A DNA stretch of 64,000 nucleotides from Pseudomonadota bacterium (GCA_021799355.1 JAJZAQ010000008.1:16721-80720); one strand, 5' to 3'; counted from the stretch's first letter, positions 32,790 to 40,577 are shown. Numbers and translations: made by a program. Notes: generated by a model not told the origin, from the letters alone.

Positions 32790-33025
32790 GCGGCGGCCTC
32801 CGGCGCGACGGGCGCGGGGATGTGGGTGGCCTGGTACCACCAGACGTCGCCGCGGCGGGTGCAGGCGATGGCCCAGCCGTTGGCGCGCAGCTCGGCGATG
32901 ATGGAGTTGACGGCGCAGACTTGGGCGCCTTGGACGATGTCCAGGGTGCTGTGGGCGCGGCCGTCAGCCAGCACGGCGGCAACGCGCTGCAGGCGCGGGC
33001 TGGCTTCGATGCGGGCGTAGTGCAT
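32786..33025 (-). CDS. Small winged-helix protein
   Basis: 79 residues from ATG 33025 with GGAG 6 bases upstream. LQRVAAVLADGRAHSTLDIV, then AVNSIIAELRANGWAIACTR and a beta wing RGDVWWYQATH form a typical winged HTH. It overlaps gemA by 4 bases. The 221-bp stretch upstream of it (33026-33246) holds no gene, only GC-rich inverted repeats such as GGGAGG/CCTCCC near 33180-33205. Confidence 0.65.
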   Translation of the reverse strand: MHYARIEASPRLQRVAAVLADGRAHSTLDIVQGAQVCAVNSIIAELRANGWAIACTRRGDVWWYQATHIPAPVAPEAAA

Positions 33026-33246
33026 GGCGGTCTCCGGGGTTCGGGTCACGACGCAGGGCTCGGGCGGCGGTGTCCAAGCGCTGGGTGGTGACGGCGCGAC
33101 GGGAGGTGTCGGGGCGTCGCGCCGGCCGCGTCACCGGGCGAAGGAGGCGCCCGGCCGCGGCTGCAGGGGGTTACCTGTTGGGAGGTGGAGCCGTCCTCCC
33201 CCACCGGCGGCGCCACCCCCTGCTGGGCGCGCGTCCGGCGGTCGCG

Positions 33247-33534
33247 TCAGGATGTTTTGGGGTTGAGGGTGTGGCGCAGCCCGAGGGTCGGCTTGAAGGC
33301 GACGCTGTGGGTGGCACCGACGGACAGCACGGCGCCGGTGCGCGGGTGCCGTGTCTGCCGTGCGGGCAGGGTGCGCACGCGCAGGGTGCCGATGTCGTGC
33401 AGGCGCATTTCGCGGCCGGCGGCGAGTTCTTCGCGGGCAATGTCGCCCAGCGCGTCGACGAAGGCGGCGGCTTGCTGGGCGGTCAGCCCGGTGCGGCGGG
33501 CCAGGGCGGAAACGACTTGGGTTTTGGTGTCCAT
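33247..33534 (-). CDS. HU/IHF-like DNA-bending protein encoded by the prophage
   Basis: 95 residues from ATG 33534 (GGAG about 9 bases upstream); an in-frame TTG 5 codons earlier is less likely. The fold is that of HU/IHF: VVSALARRTGLTAQQAAAFV, then the dimer strands EMRLHDIGTLRVRTLPAR and the arm RHPRTGAVLSVGATHSVAFK. Phage copies of HU may help synapsis of ends during transposition. It is in the early operon just after the transposition genes. Confidence 0.85.
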   Translation of the reverse strand: MDTKTQVVSALARRTGLTAQQAAAFVDALGDIAREELAAGREMRLHDIGTLRVRTLPARQTRHPRTGAVLSVGATHSVAFKPTLGLRHTLNPKTS

Positions 33535-33577
33535 GTTCGGGTTCTCCAAGGGGTTGAAAAGGGGTTTTGCGGGCGGG

Positions 33578-34048
33578 TTACTTGGCCTTTTTGGCCTTTT
33601 TGCCGTCGCCTTCTGGGCGCAGGGCGCGCAGGGTCAGGCGCGGGGTGACGCTGACGGTGAGGCAGTCGCGGATGGGGGTGGCGATGGGGCTGTCGCCGTC
33701 GCTGGCGAGCTGCTGCAGCGCGGCGGTGGGCTTGTAGGCGACTTCCTCGATGACGCACTCGGCCCACAGCGGCCCGAGCACGCCGCGCAGCCGTTCGGCA
33801 TCGGCGATGCGGGTGGTGGTGGCCAGCGACAGGGTGGCGCTGCACAGGCCGGGGATTTCGGCGCGGCCACCGGCGGGCAGGAGCTTTTCGAGCAGGGCTT
33901 TGTGGGTGTCGAGCTCGGCTTTGAGCACTTCGATCTGGGCCTGCACGGCCCAGGCGCGCTCGACGCGATTCTGAATGTCGCGCGGCAGCAGGGCTTCGGC
34001 GCCGTCAGCGGAAATGAGGCGGGGAACGGGGGTTTTGAGCACGGTCAT
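33578..34048 (-). CDS. Early-region prophage protein, unknown
   Basis: 156 residues. The N-terminal LISADGAEALLPRDIQNRVE is followed by a coiled coil (about 30-60) and a beta-rich half with Cys (IPGLCSATLSLATTTRIADA, ECVIEEVAYKPTAALQ). It ends in a lysine-rich tail GDGKKAKKAK. It occupies the place where Mu encodes Gam, but the sequence does not resemble Gam. Function unknown. Confidence 0.6.
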   Translation of the reverse strand: MTVLKTPVPRLISADGAEALLPRDIQNRVERAWAVQAQIEVLKAELDTHKALLEKLLPAGGRAEIPGLCSATLSLATTTRIADAERLRGVLGPLWAECVIEEVAYKPTAALQQLASDGDSPIATPIRDCLTVSVTPRLTLRALRPEGDGKKAKKAK

Positions 34049-34063
34049 GATGTCTTTCTCGGG

Positions 34064-34405
34064 TTAGATGGCGCGCAGACCGGGCGCGGTGTGTGTTTCT
34101 TCCCAGCGCACGCGGCAGCCGTGCACGTCGGCCTGGCGGGTGGCGTGGGTGGCGGTGGTCTGGACCGTCCAGGCCGCGCCCAGGGCGCCACAGCGCCAGG
34201 AGGGGGCGATGGTGAGGATGGGGCGGTCGCTGCTGGCGTCGATGCCTTTGACCGACAGGCCCAACGCCTGCAGCCGCAGCATGGCGAGCTGCACGCGGGC
34301 CATGCGCTGGCGCACGGCTTGGCGGGCGGCGATGCGCCGGGCGCGCTGCTCGGCGGTTTCGCCGGGGATGAGGGCCACGTCGGTGTATGTGGCAGTGTCA
34401 GGCAT
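34064..34405 (-). CDS. Early-region prophage protein, unknown
   Basis: 113 residues from ATG 34405 with a strong AAAGGAGA ribosome site. A helical middle (AEQRARRIAARQAVRQRMAR) is followed by a beta-rich C-terminal half (RPILTIAPSWRCGALGAAWT, HGCRVRWEETHTA). No domain recognised. Confidence 0.58.
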   Translation of the reverse strand: MPDTATYTDVALIPGETAEQRARRIAARQAVRQRMARVQLAMLRLQALGLSVKGIDASSDRPILTIAPSWRCGALGAAWTVQTTATHATRQADVHGCRVRWEETHTAPGLRAI

Positions 34406-34416
34406 GGTGTCTCCTT

Positions 34417-34986
34417 TCAGACAAAGCGGTTGACGATGACTTGCCCGGCTTTGCGATCGACGGTGATGCCGAGCTTTTTTTGCGGATTGGCCCTGTTGTA
34501 GGCCGTCAGGGCGCTTTTGATCGAGTACTGATAGGCCAGTGGAAGCTCGATGCGGGTGTCTGGCTGCAGACGGGCGAACAGCGCGAGCATTTGCTTGCGC
34601 AGGGTGATGGCGTTGTCGCCATTGCGTGGGCCGATCAGGCCTTTTTTCACTTCGACGGCGTCGAGGTCGAGCAGCGGAGGCGGCGCTTTGCGCTGCGCGC
34701 CGCCGTGCGCGCGCACGGGGACGACGGCCTTGGGGCCGGCGGTGGCTTTCCAAGCGTCGAAGGCGGGGCCCAGGCGCAGAGTGGATTGCCCTTTTTCATC
34801 TTTGAACAGGATGAGCAGCCCGGCGTTGATGGCCAGTTGCAGGGACGGCCGCACGTTGGAGACCACGGCGACGTCGAACTTGCGGGCGATGTCGGCAAAG
34901 GTGAGTTCTTCCTCGGGGTTGAGGGCGAACCAGGTGAGCACGCGGTGGGGCAGCGAGCCTTGCTCGGGGATGTAGGTGGGCTTCAT
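34417..34986 (-). CDS. Early-region protein with N-terminal winged helix, unknown
   Basis: 189 residues. Residues 10-65 look like a winged helix (HRVLTWFALNPEEELTFADI, SNVRPSLQLAINAGLLILFK). The C-terminal part (about 120-189) has LRKQMLALFARLQPDTRIEL, an ALTAYNRANPQKKLGITVD segment and a final strand. Overlaps the next upstream gene by 4 bases. Probably DNA binding. Confidence 0.6.
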   Translation of the reverse strand: MKPTYIPEQGSLPHRVLTWFALNPEEELTFADIARKFDVAVVSNVRPSLQLAINAGLLILFKDEKGQSTLRLGPAFDAWKATAGPKAVVPVRAHGGAQRKAPPPLLDLDAVEVKKGLIGPRNGDNAITLRKQMLALFARLQPDTRIELPLAYQYSIKSALTAYNRANPQKKLGITVDRKAGQVIVNRFV

Positions 34987-35333
34987 GTGTCTTTGTCCTC
35001 GGTGGTGCGGTTGGGGCAGGTGCGGCAGGCGCGCCAGAGCTGCACGCGGGTGGGGTTGGTGGCGGCAAAGGGGCGGCGCTGGTGCTCGATGCAGCGCTGG
35101 CGGGGGATGACGCCGAGCACGGGGCAGTCGACGGTGGCGCCCATCAACCCGCCTTCGACGGCGGCGCGAACGCGCTTGATGTCGCCGCGGTATTTGCCCG
35201 ATAGCACCTGGCTGACGACGCTTTCGGAGTAGCCGATGAGTTCGCCGACTTCGCGCTGGCTCATGCCGGCGCAGGCGTCGCGCAGGGCTTGCAGCCAGTC
35301 GCCTTGCTGGGTCTGGGGGGCGCGGGCGGTCAT
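34983..35333 (-). CDS. Cro/CI-type HTH protein with Cys-rich tail
   Basis: 116 residues. The HTH LRDACAGMSQREVGELIGYS, then ESVVSQVLSGKYRGD, is followed by a C-terminal region with four Cys (ATVDCPVLG, RQRCIEH, CRTCPNR), which may bind a metal. It overlaps the genes on both sides by 4 bases. Possibly a second regulator of early functions. Confidence 0.68.
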   Translation of the reverse strand: MTARAPQTQQGDWLQALRDACAGMSQREVGELIGYSESVVSQVLSGKYRGDIKRVRAAVEGGLMGATVDCPVLGVIPRQRCIEHQRRPFAATNPTRVQLWRACRTCPNRTTEDKDT

Positions 35334-35683
35334 GCGCGGCCTCCGCGAAGTTGTTTTATGCCGCCGGGCAGCACGCGGTGGGCGTTGGGGTCGTAGGTGC
35401 TGCCGTCGATGCGCAGCCGTGGGGCGTGGGGGCCGAGGTCGCGCTGCAGGGCGTAGACGGTGTGGCCGCCTTTGCGCCCGTCTTGCTTGGGCTGGGCGAT
35501 GCGCAGGATGCCCGCGGCGAGCAGGCCGCGGCAGTATTTGGCGCAGTTGTCGGCGCCGGTGTCGGCGGTGGCGGCCAGCTCGGCGGCGGTGAAGCGGCGC
35601 AGGATGCGCATGGATTGCCAGACGCGGTCGCGCGCCGTGGGCTGGCGGGCGCCGGTGTTGTGCATGCCGACCGTGCCGCTCAT
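35330..35683 (-). CDS. Early-region winged-helix protein, unknown
   Basis: 117 residues from ATG 35683, whose ATGA overlaps the stop of the transposition ATPase gene. RVWQSMRILRRFTAAELAAT, then NCAKYCRGLLAAGILRIAQP and HTVYALQRDLGP, form a winged-helix pattern. The proline and basic C-terminus ends GGIKQLRGGRA. Coupled to transposase B; role unknown. Confidence 0.62.
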   Translation of the reverse strand: MSGTVGMHNTGARQPTARDRVWQSMRILRRFTAAELAATADTGADNCAKYCRGLLAAGILRIAQPKQDGRKGGHTVYALQRDLGPHAPRLRIDGSTYDPNAHRVLPGGIKQLRGGRA

Positions 35684-36453
35684 GCTGCGGCTCCGAGTTT
35701 GCGCACCGCGGCGGTGCTGGCGGGGGCGTGGCCGGGGCTGCCGAGGAAGAAGTCGAAGCCTTTGGGCAGGTCGGCGGCGTCGCAGGCGGTCAGGCCGCGG
35801 CGGCGGGCGTGCTGCTCGACGTTGCCCAGGCCGACGACGACGCGGCGGATTTCGGCGCCGCCGCCGGGCGGGCTGGCGCGGCGGGTGAGGTCGGCCAGCA
35901 GGGCGTCGCCGACGCGAATCTCGCACAGGCCGTCGGCCAGCAGCCGCACATCGTCGCCGTCCAGCCCGGTGAATTCGACCCACTGGGCCATGCGGCCGGT
36001 GAGCTGTGGATGTCCGCGCAGCTTGCGGTCGATGCCGGTCATGCCGATCAGGATGACCGGGCTGGCCGACATGTCGTGAACGTCGCGCAGGGTGTCGACC
36101 AGGCGCTTGGAGTCGACCAGGTAGTCGCACTCGTCGATGAACAGCGGCCGGCCGGTTTCGCCCAGGCGCAGCACGATGGTTTCGACCATCGCCGCCAGAG
36201 TCATTTTGCGCACGTCGATGTCGAGCTCGCGGGCGATGGCCTCGAGCATGGATTTGGGCGACCACAGCGACATGGCGCGCACATAAACCCCGCGCACCTG
36301 GTTGACCAGCCAGGTGCAGCCGGTGGTTTTGCCGTAGCCGGTGTCGCCGTACACCAGCCCCATGCCGGGCATGCCGGCCGAGCGCGACAGCAGCGCATCG
36401 GCCGCTTCTTTCATGCGGAAGATGTTTTTGATCGGGACGATCTTGGTTTTCAC
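35680..36453 (-). CDS. MuB-like transposition ATPase (target capture protein)
   Basis: 257 residues. The start is GTG 36453, set by AGGAG 7 bases upstream; the open frame continues upstream without a ribosome site. Walker A GDTGYGKTT (36-44), Walker B PLFIDECDYL (Asp107-Glu108), sensor region VILIGMTGID. Like MuB it should form ATP-dependent filaments on target DNA, stimulate transposase A and give target immunity. It lacks the N-terminal HTH domain of Mu B (312 residues), a variation common in B3-like phages. Confidence 0.9.
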   Translation of the reverse strand: MKTKIVPIKNIFRMKEAADALLSRSAGMPGMGLVYGDTGYGKTTGCTWLVNQVRGVYVRAMSLWSPKSMLEAIARELDIDVRKMTLAAMVETIVLRLGETGRPLFIDECDYLVDSKRLVDTLRDVHDMSASPVILIGMTGIDRKLRGHPQLTGRMAQWVEFTGLDGDDVRLLADGLCEIRVGDALLADLTRRASPPGGGAEIRRVVVGLGNVEQHARRRGLTACDAADLPKGFDFFLGSPGHAPASTAAVRKLGAAA

Positions 36454-36481
36454 GGTTTCTCCTTGCGGTTTTTGCGACGGT

Positions 36482-38668
36482 TCAGTCGGTGGCGAACTGC
36501 CGCCAGTCGAGGTCGAACGCCTCCAGGGTTTCGGTAATGGATTTGCACTCGGGGCTGCGCAGGTATTGCGCCAGGGCGACGCGCTCGGCGTCGGGCACGT
36601 ATTCGCCGGCGAGCACGCGCGCTTCCAGGCGCTTCCAGCGGGCGTGCACCTTTCTCGGGTCGGTGAGTTCGGCCACGCGGTCGAAATCGCCCGCCTGCAG
36701 CGCCTGCTGCTGGCGCAGCGCGACCACGTTGTCATCGACGGTGCTGCGCGGGCGGGCCGGGCCGTCCAGCGCGGCGCGGGCCTGCGCCAGCGCCTCGGTG
36801 TGGTGCGGCACGGCCGGGCGCGGCAGCGGCGCGACGTTGGGCGCATCGGCCAGGCGCGCGGCCAGCAGCTCTTGCGCCAGGGTCTTGCTGTTGTGCTGGC
36901 CGCGCAGTTCGCGCGCCAGCGCCCGCCCGGCGGCGGCGGCCTCTTTGCCCACACGGCGCCCCGCAATGGCGACATCGCGGCGGGACACGCCGGTGGCCTC
37001 GGCGTCGAAGGCTTCGCACAAAAACTGCCCGCTGCTGGCAAGGAACACGACCACGCGGCCCTGATCTTCCGGGTCGAGCCGCAGCAGCACTTCGGCGCCG
37101 ATGTGCGCGCCCAGCTCGGGGGCGGTGTAAAGGCAGTTGTCGTGCCGGATGCCTTTTTTGCCGACCACGCGGCGCTTTTCGATGGGGAACAGCAGCAGGT
37201 CGAGGGCGCGCGTGTCGGCCACGCGCTTGACGGCGCCGGCGCTCTGCGCGGCTTGAACGGCCGGTGAAAGCCCGTTCAAACCGTCATGCGGGCGCTGTTC
37301 ATAGGCGGCGCACCAGCGGTCGAGAAAATCCTGCAGTTGCGCGGGCGACAGGTGCAGCTCGACGGTCTGGCCCTTGCGGAACAGCCGCTCGGCAAAGGCT
37401 TTGCGGTCTTCGATCTGCGCGCGCTGTGCGACGTTGTGACCGATGAATCCGGGCAAAAGCTCGACCAGGTCGTGGCTCATGCTGCGCATGGCGCGCTCGA
37501 TGTGCGGCTTTTCCCAGGGCGAAAACGGGGCGCACAACCGCTGCCGGATGTGCAGGCTCGACAGGAAGGTCTGCAGATGCACGGCCACGTAGTCCTGTCC
37601 GTTGTCGGTGTGCACGGTGTCGGGCACGCCCCAGTCGAGGATGCAGCGGCGCAACAGGCTGGCAATGCCCGCCGCCGTGCCCGTGCGCGCGACCAGAAAG
37701 CGCAAGCGGCGGCTGTAGACGTCGATGCAGCCGATGACGGTGCTGCGCCGCAGCTCGCCGGTGTCGGGGTCGAGCAGCATGACGTCAGCCGGTGTGCCGT
37801 CGAGCTCCCAGATGGCGTTCAGATGCTCGGCCTCGGCGCTGGCATCGCCGAAAGCCGGCAGGAACTTGTCTTTCCAGGCGTCCGGATTGGTGACGGCCAG
37901 GATGCGCGCCTCGTTTTCGCGGCGGTAGATCTGCAGCCAGCGCCGCGCGGTGCTTTCAGCCAGCGTCACACCCAGTCGCTGCCGGGCGATTTCCACCAGC
38001 CGCAGCGGCCCGGCATGCGGGTACTCGAAGCAAAACCACTCGGCCAGTTCGCGCAGTTGTGGGTTGGCGTCGATCTGCCCGCGCCCGCGCCGGTGGCCGT
38101 AGCTGCCGGCCAGCGCGGCCAGCCCGCGTCGGCGGTGCGCGGCCATGAAGCGGTACAGCGTGGACAGGTCGATCTCGCCCAGCAGCGCCCGCTCGGCTTC
38201 CACGCCCGTCACGGCCCCGGTGTTCCAGGCGGCGACGAACAGCATCAAGCCCTTTTTACGCCCCGGCGCCCCGTCGCGGTCGGCAATGCCGTGCTGTTGC
38301 AGCCACTGCCGCGCGGCCAGCACGCAGGCCATGCGCGCCTGCATGCGCGCAGCCGGTTTTCCGCTGAGACCGGCGGCTTTTTTCAGGCCCTCGATGGCAA
38401 TGTCCTGCGCCGCGTCGACCATCGCCCGCCGCAGGCTGGTTTGCGCCGCCTGCCGCGCCGCCGCCAGCTCCGCGCGGGCATGTTCGCGCGCCAGATGCGC
38501 CTGGGTGAGGTCGGGGAGGCTGGAGATGTGATATTCGAGGCCGCCGCCCTTTCCCTCTCGCTGGCGAGACTGCCAGCGAGAGCGCTCCGCAGCCTTTCTC
38601 ACGCCGTAGGCGGTACTTGGAAGCCCTGGCAATCCAGCAAGTTGCGTGGAACTGAACCATTCACGCAT
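36482..38668 (-). CDS. MuA-like DDE transposase
   Basis: 728 residues. The N-terminal winged-helix (WFSSTQLAGLPGLPSTAYGV) is the Mu enhancer-binding type domain. End-binding helical domains occupy about 60-260. The catalytic rve core has Asp290 (IWELDGTPADVM), Asp355 (VHTDNGQDY) and Glu391 (KPHIERAM), with 35 residues between the last two (DD35E). A beta-barrel domain (about 490-560) and a C-terminal region for contact with B follow. It catalyses strand transfer for replication and integration. Confidence 0.95.
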   Translation of the reverse strand: MREWFSSTQLAGLPGLPSTAYGVRKAAERSRWQSRQREGKGGGLEYHISSLPDLTQAHLAREHARAELAAARQAAQTSLRRAMVDAAQDIAIEGLKKAAGLSGKPAARMQARMACVLAARQWLQQHGIADRDGAPGRKKGLMLFVAAWNTGAVTGVEAERALLGEIDLSTLYRFMAAHRRRGLAALAGSYGHRRGRGQIDANPQLRELAEWFCFEYPHAGPLRLVEIARQRLGVTLAESTARRWLQIYRRENEARILAVTNPDAWKDKFLPAFGDASAEAEHLNAIWELDGTPADVMLLDPDTGELRRSTVIGCIDVYSRRLRFLVARTGTAAGIASLLRRCILDWGVPDTVHTDNGQDYVAVHLQTFLSSLHIRQRLCAPFSPWEKPHIERAMRSMSHDLVELLPGFIGHNVAQRAQIEDRKAFAERLFRKGQTVELHLSPAQLQDFLDRWCAAYEQRPHDGLNGLSPAVQAAQSAGAVKRVADTRALDLLLFPIEKRRVVGKKGIRHDNCLYTAPELGAHIGAEVLLRLDPEDQGRVVVFLASSGQFLCEAFDAEATGVSRRDVAIAGRRVGKEAAAAGRALARELRGQHNSKTLAQELLAARLADAPNVAPLPRPAVPHHTEALAQARAALDGPARPRSTVDDNVVALRQQQALQAGDFDRVAELTDPRKVHARWKRLEARVLAGEYVPDAERVALAQYLRSPECKSITETLEAFDLDWRQFATD

Positions 38669-39110
38669 CGGATTCCCCCAGTTGCAGTTGCGCCTTCAGG
38701 CGCTTGATGTTCTTGGTCGCCTCGTCGCGCGCCCGTTCCAGGCGGCCCAGCTCGGCCATCAACGCTTCGCGGCCGATCAGCAGCTGCGCGCCGCGCACTT
38801 CGGCCAGCCAGCGCGAAATCAGGTGCGAGCCGCAGGCCACTTCCAGCGCAGGCACGAGGTAAAGCGGCAGGTTGTGGTCTTCGCGCAGCTCCGAGGCGTA
38901 GGCGTCGAGCATGTGCTTGCTCACGTCCTTGCCGGTGAGACGGGTCATCGCCGCGGCAATGCCCCAGCGGTCGCTCTCGGCCCGGCGCATGACTTCGCTC
39001 ACCAGATGCGCCACCTGGGTGCGGAAGTCGTGCGTTCCCGGCAGCTCGGGTGCCGGCTCGGGCACCTCGAACAGGTCGCGGGTGCGGGTGTCTTGCGCTG
39101 CGCGCCGCAT
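38661..39110 (-). CDS. Early DNA-binding-like protein before transposase A
   Basis: 149 residues. The middle VSEVMRRAESDRWGIAAAMT, then RLTGKDVSKHMLDAYASELR and DHNLPLYLVPALEVACGS, recalls small regulators placed between Ner and A in B3/D3112-like phages. A coiled coil forms the C-terminus. It overlaps the transposase start by 8 bases. Name and function not certain. Confidence 0.65.
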   Translation of the reverse strand: MRRAAQDTRTRDLFEVPEPAPELPGTHDFRTQVAHLVSEVMRRAESDRWGIAAAMTRLTGKDVSKHMLDAYASELREDHNLPLYLVPALEVACGSHLISRWLAEVRGAQLLIGREALMAELGRLERARDEATKNIKRLKAQLQLGESDA

Positions 39111-39123
39111 GAATGCCGTCCCG

Positions 39124-39444
39124 TCAGGCCGCTTTCATGACACGATCCGATAAAGAATCGTGTTCATTTTTTTGCTTGGCGTTGACTATCGGTTTTGTGA
39201 CCGGTGTCCTATGCTTTGGCGCATAGCGCGTCGGCCAGATGTGCTGCGGCGCGGTGCCGATGGCTTCGGCAATGATGGCCTCTCCCTTGGGGTACTTGCG
39301 GTCGAGCGCCACGGCCAGCGTGCCGCGGGACAGGCCGACGTGCTTGGACAGGGAGGACAGCGTCCATCCGCTTTTGCGCAGTGCAGCAATCACGTCGGCG
39401 CGGTGCCAGTCGAGAACTTCTTCTTGTTGCTGCTTGTTAGACAT
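39124..39444 (-). CDS. ner: Ner/Nlp-like negative regulator of early transcription
   Basis: 106 residues. WHRADVIAALRKSGWTLSSL, then HVGLSRGTLAVALDRKYPKG and AIGTAPQHIWPTRY, match the Ner/SfsB family HTH. A polar C-terminal tail of about 35 residues follows. It is the first gene of the early operon, divergent from the repressor. In Mu, Ner shuts off both the repressor and the early promoter. Confidence 0.9.
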   Translation of the reverse strand: MSNKQQQEEVLDWHRADVIAALRKSGWTLSSLSKHVGLSRGTLAVALDRKYPKGEAIIAEAIGTAPQHIWPTRYAPKHRTPVTKPIVNAKQKNEHDSLSDRVMKAA

Positions 39445-39479
39445 GTCAATTCACTATAGATGGTTGAACATGATCAGCG

Positions 39480-39508
39480 ACTATACAAGAACAAATTCTT
39501 GCATGCAA
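39480..39508 (-). promoter_or_regulatory. Early promoter Pe
   Basis: On the minus strand TTGCAT (39503-39508), exactly 17 bases, TATAGT (39480-39485). It lies 36 bases upstream of ner, and its -35 box overlaps the repressor operator repeats. Confidence 0.72.
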
Positions 39509-39654
39509 CTAGCAACTGAACTAGCAACTGAAAAATTTCTAGTGAAACGATAACCTATTGATTCGCAATGGAAAACACGAACTTGTCAAGCGAAGAAGAA
39601 ACTCGCAACTCAGTTGCGAGTTCCGATTCTGCGCCAAGATCAGAACTCGCAACT
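39502..39654. promoter_or_regulatory. Repressor operator cluster (CTMGCAACT repeats)
   Basis: The 9-mer CT[A/C]GCAACT occurs at 39509-39517, 39521-39529, 39602-39610 and 39646-39654. It occurs inverted at 39612-39620, where it forms the palindrome CTCGCAACTCAGTTGCGAG with the copy before it. A weaker copy is CATGCAACT (39502-39510). Three copies fall inside the first 90 bases of the repressor gene. The upstream copies cover the -35 box of Pe. This suggests autoregulation and repression of the early operon by one protein. Confidence 0.68.
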
Positions 39655-40119
39655 AGACTTCGCGCCGTTGTTGAGTGCTTTCAGACTAGAGCAAAGGCCG
39701 CCGAAGCAGCCGGTGTGCATGTGGATTCGCTATACAAATATCTGAGGGGGGAGGCATCGCCTGGCTTTGAGGCGATGGCGAGGCTTTGCTCGGCGGCCGG
39801 TGTGTCGATGGAGTGGTTGGCTTCAGGGAAAGGGCAGATGCGGCCCGGACAGCCCGTTCCAGACCTTGCGGCAGGTAATTACGCGTTCGAGGTGAAGCCT
39901 CAGTGGCCCGCCCGTCTTGAGCAGCCGGTCGACACGCTGGCGCGCATCATTTCCACCGTCGACAAGCTGGTCGAGGAACTGGGCATCCCGGCGTCTGCCG
40001 AGACAAAAGCCCAGTTGGTTGCAGGCATTTATCAGAATGCCGAGGCGTATGGCTCCATCGAGCCGGTCGTGGAAAAGCTGCGCCTCACCCTGGGCGCGCT
40101 GAACAAAAAATCGGCCTAG
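39568..40119 (+). CDS. Prophage repressor (c), Cro/CI-type HTH
   Basis: 183 residues on the plus strand, opposite to all other phage genes. After a Ser/Glu-rich 25-residue start comes an HTH (CFQTRAKAAEAAGVHVDSLY, then KYLRGEASPGFEAMARLCSA and GVSMEWLASGKG), as in HTH_3-type repressors. A helical C-terminal part (about 115-180) probably serves dimerisation. No Ser-Lys autocleavage domain is seen, so induction would not be by RecA-type self-cleavage. The start has no clear ribosome site. Operator repeats lie upstream and within its first codons. Confidence 0.88.
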   Translation: MENTNLSSEEETRNSVASSDSAPRSELATRLRAVVECFQTRAKAAEAAGVHVDSLYKYLRGEASPGFEAMARLCSAAGVSMEWLASGKGQMRPGQPVPDLAAGNYAFEVKPQWPARLEQPVDTLARIISTVDKLVEELGIPASAETKAQLVAGIYQNAEAYGSIEPVVEKLRLTLGALNKKSA

Positions 40120-40572
40120 CCGTCCTGCTGTTCAGGCGGCCACGTCGAGTCGTTGGCCGCCTGTTCCTGCCGGCGCGTTCGCACCAGCCAGGCGGCAACC
40201 TCAATGCGCCTTGCGGCCATGAAAACCGGCTCCGGTCCCAGCTGCGCCAGCGCTCGCAATATGCCGCCCAGCACTCGCAGCAATTCAGGATGTGGCGTCA
40301 CCCTTCAAGCCACTTCCATCCCGCCTTGAGGCCGTCTTCAACGCTGTCAGATGGTTTCTCATGGTCGCAAATCATGTGGAGGATTTGTAACAAACAGGCG
40401 CATTTTCTCGCCCGTCCGTAAGTGGCGGATTTGTAACAACGCCCTGTCAACCGATTGACCTGCTCGACGCGAAAACTACTCGTCGCCGCCGAGCTTTTAT
40501 CCCGCCTCACCCCGCCTTTTCCCGCCTCTTCCCGCTTCGCCTGGTCAGTCGCAATCTATGTTGCACTTCACA
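40120..40572. promoter_or_regulatory. Prophage left (c) end: transposase sites, no convincing gene
   Basis: The region between the repressor and the terminus carries end-type sites: an inverted CATGATTTGCGAC (40364-40376), GGATTTGTAACAA (40381-40393), TAAGTGGCGGATTTGTAAC (40419-40437, identical to 5032-5050), and the terminal inverted repeat (40548-40572) ending CTTCACA. Two minus-strand open frames here (40116-40301 from GTG; 40298-40510) lack good ribosome sites and run across the binding sites. I do not accept them as genes. Confidence 0.7.
40501..40540. repeat. Four 10-bp tandem units CCCGCCTNNN next to the phage end
   Basis: CCCGCCTCAC, CCCGCCTTTT, CCCGCCTCTT and CCCGCTTCGC follow each other without gaps, 32 bases inside the terminus. 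The period is one helical turn. The inverse element AAGGCGG(G) occurs at 5075-5081 and 5089-5096 near the other end. Confidence 0.7.
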
Positions 40573-40577
40573 GTGTC
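40573..40577. repeat. Prophage target-site duplication, right copy (GTGTC)
   Basis: Follows the CA terminus directly and matches 4974-4978 exactly. Removing the prophage and one copy joins the tRNA-Phe downstream flank to the leader of the amidase gene. Confidence 0.9.

Larger units (their letters stand above)
4979..40572 (-). mobile_element. Complete Mu-like transposable prophage (35.6 kb), siphovirus-type tail
   Basis: Bounded by TG...CA termini: the left end begins TGTAAGCCGCAACATG, and the right end, read inward on the minus strand, begins TGTGAAGTGCAACATA. The first 25 bases match at 18 positions. A 5-bp GTGTC duplication flanks it. It contains a DDE transposase A, ATPase B, Ner, a repressor, GemA, Mor, and Mu-type packaging, head and lysis genes. 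The repressor is on the plus strand and everything else is on minus, as in Mu (c end at the right side of this window). One tail gene appears frameshifted; otherwise the gene set looks complete. The insertion lies between tRNA-Phe and an amidase gene and breaks no recognisable host gene. Confidence 0.96.

Noticed and set aside
33026..33246. Possible small gene or structured RNA in the 221-bp early gap
   Set aside because: Only a Pro/Arg-rich frame with GTG start and generic GC-rich hairpins; nothing that separates it from background at this GC content.
40116..40510. Two minus-strand ORFs between repressor and phage end
   Set aside because: Weak starts (one GTG with a ribosome site too close), and one crosses the transposase binding sites; no recognisable protein features.
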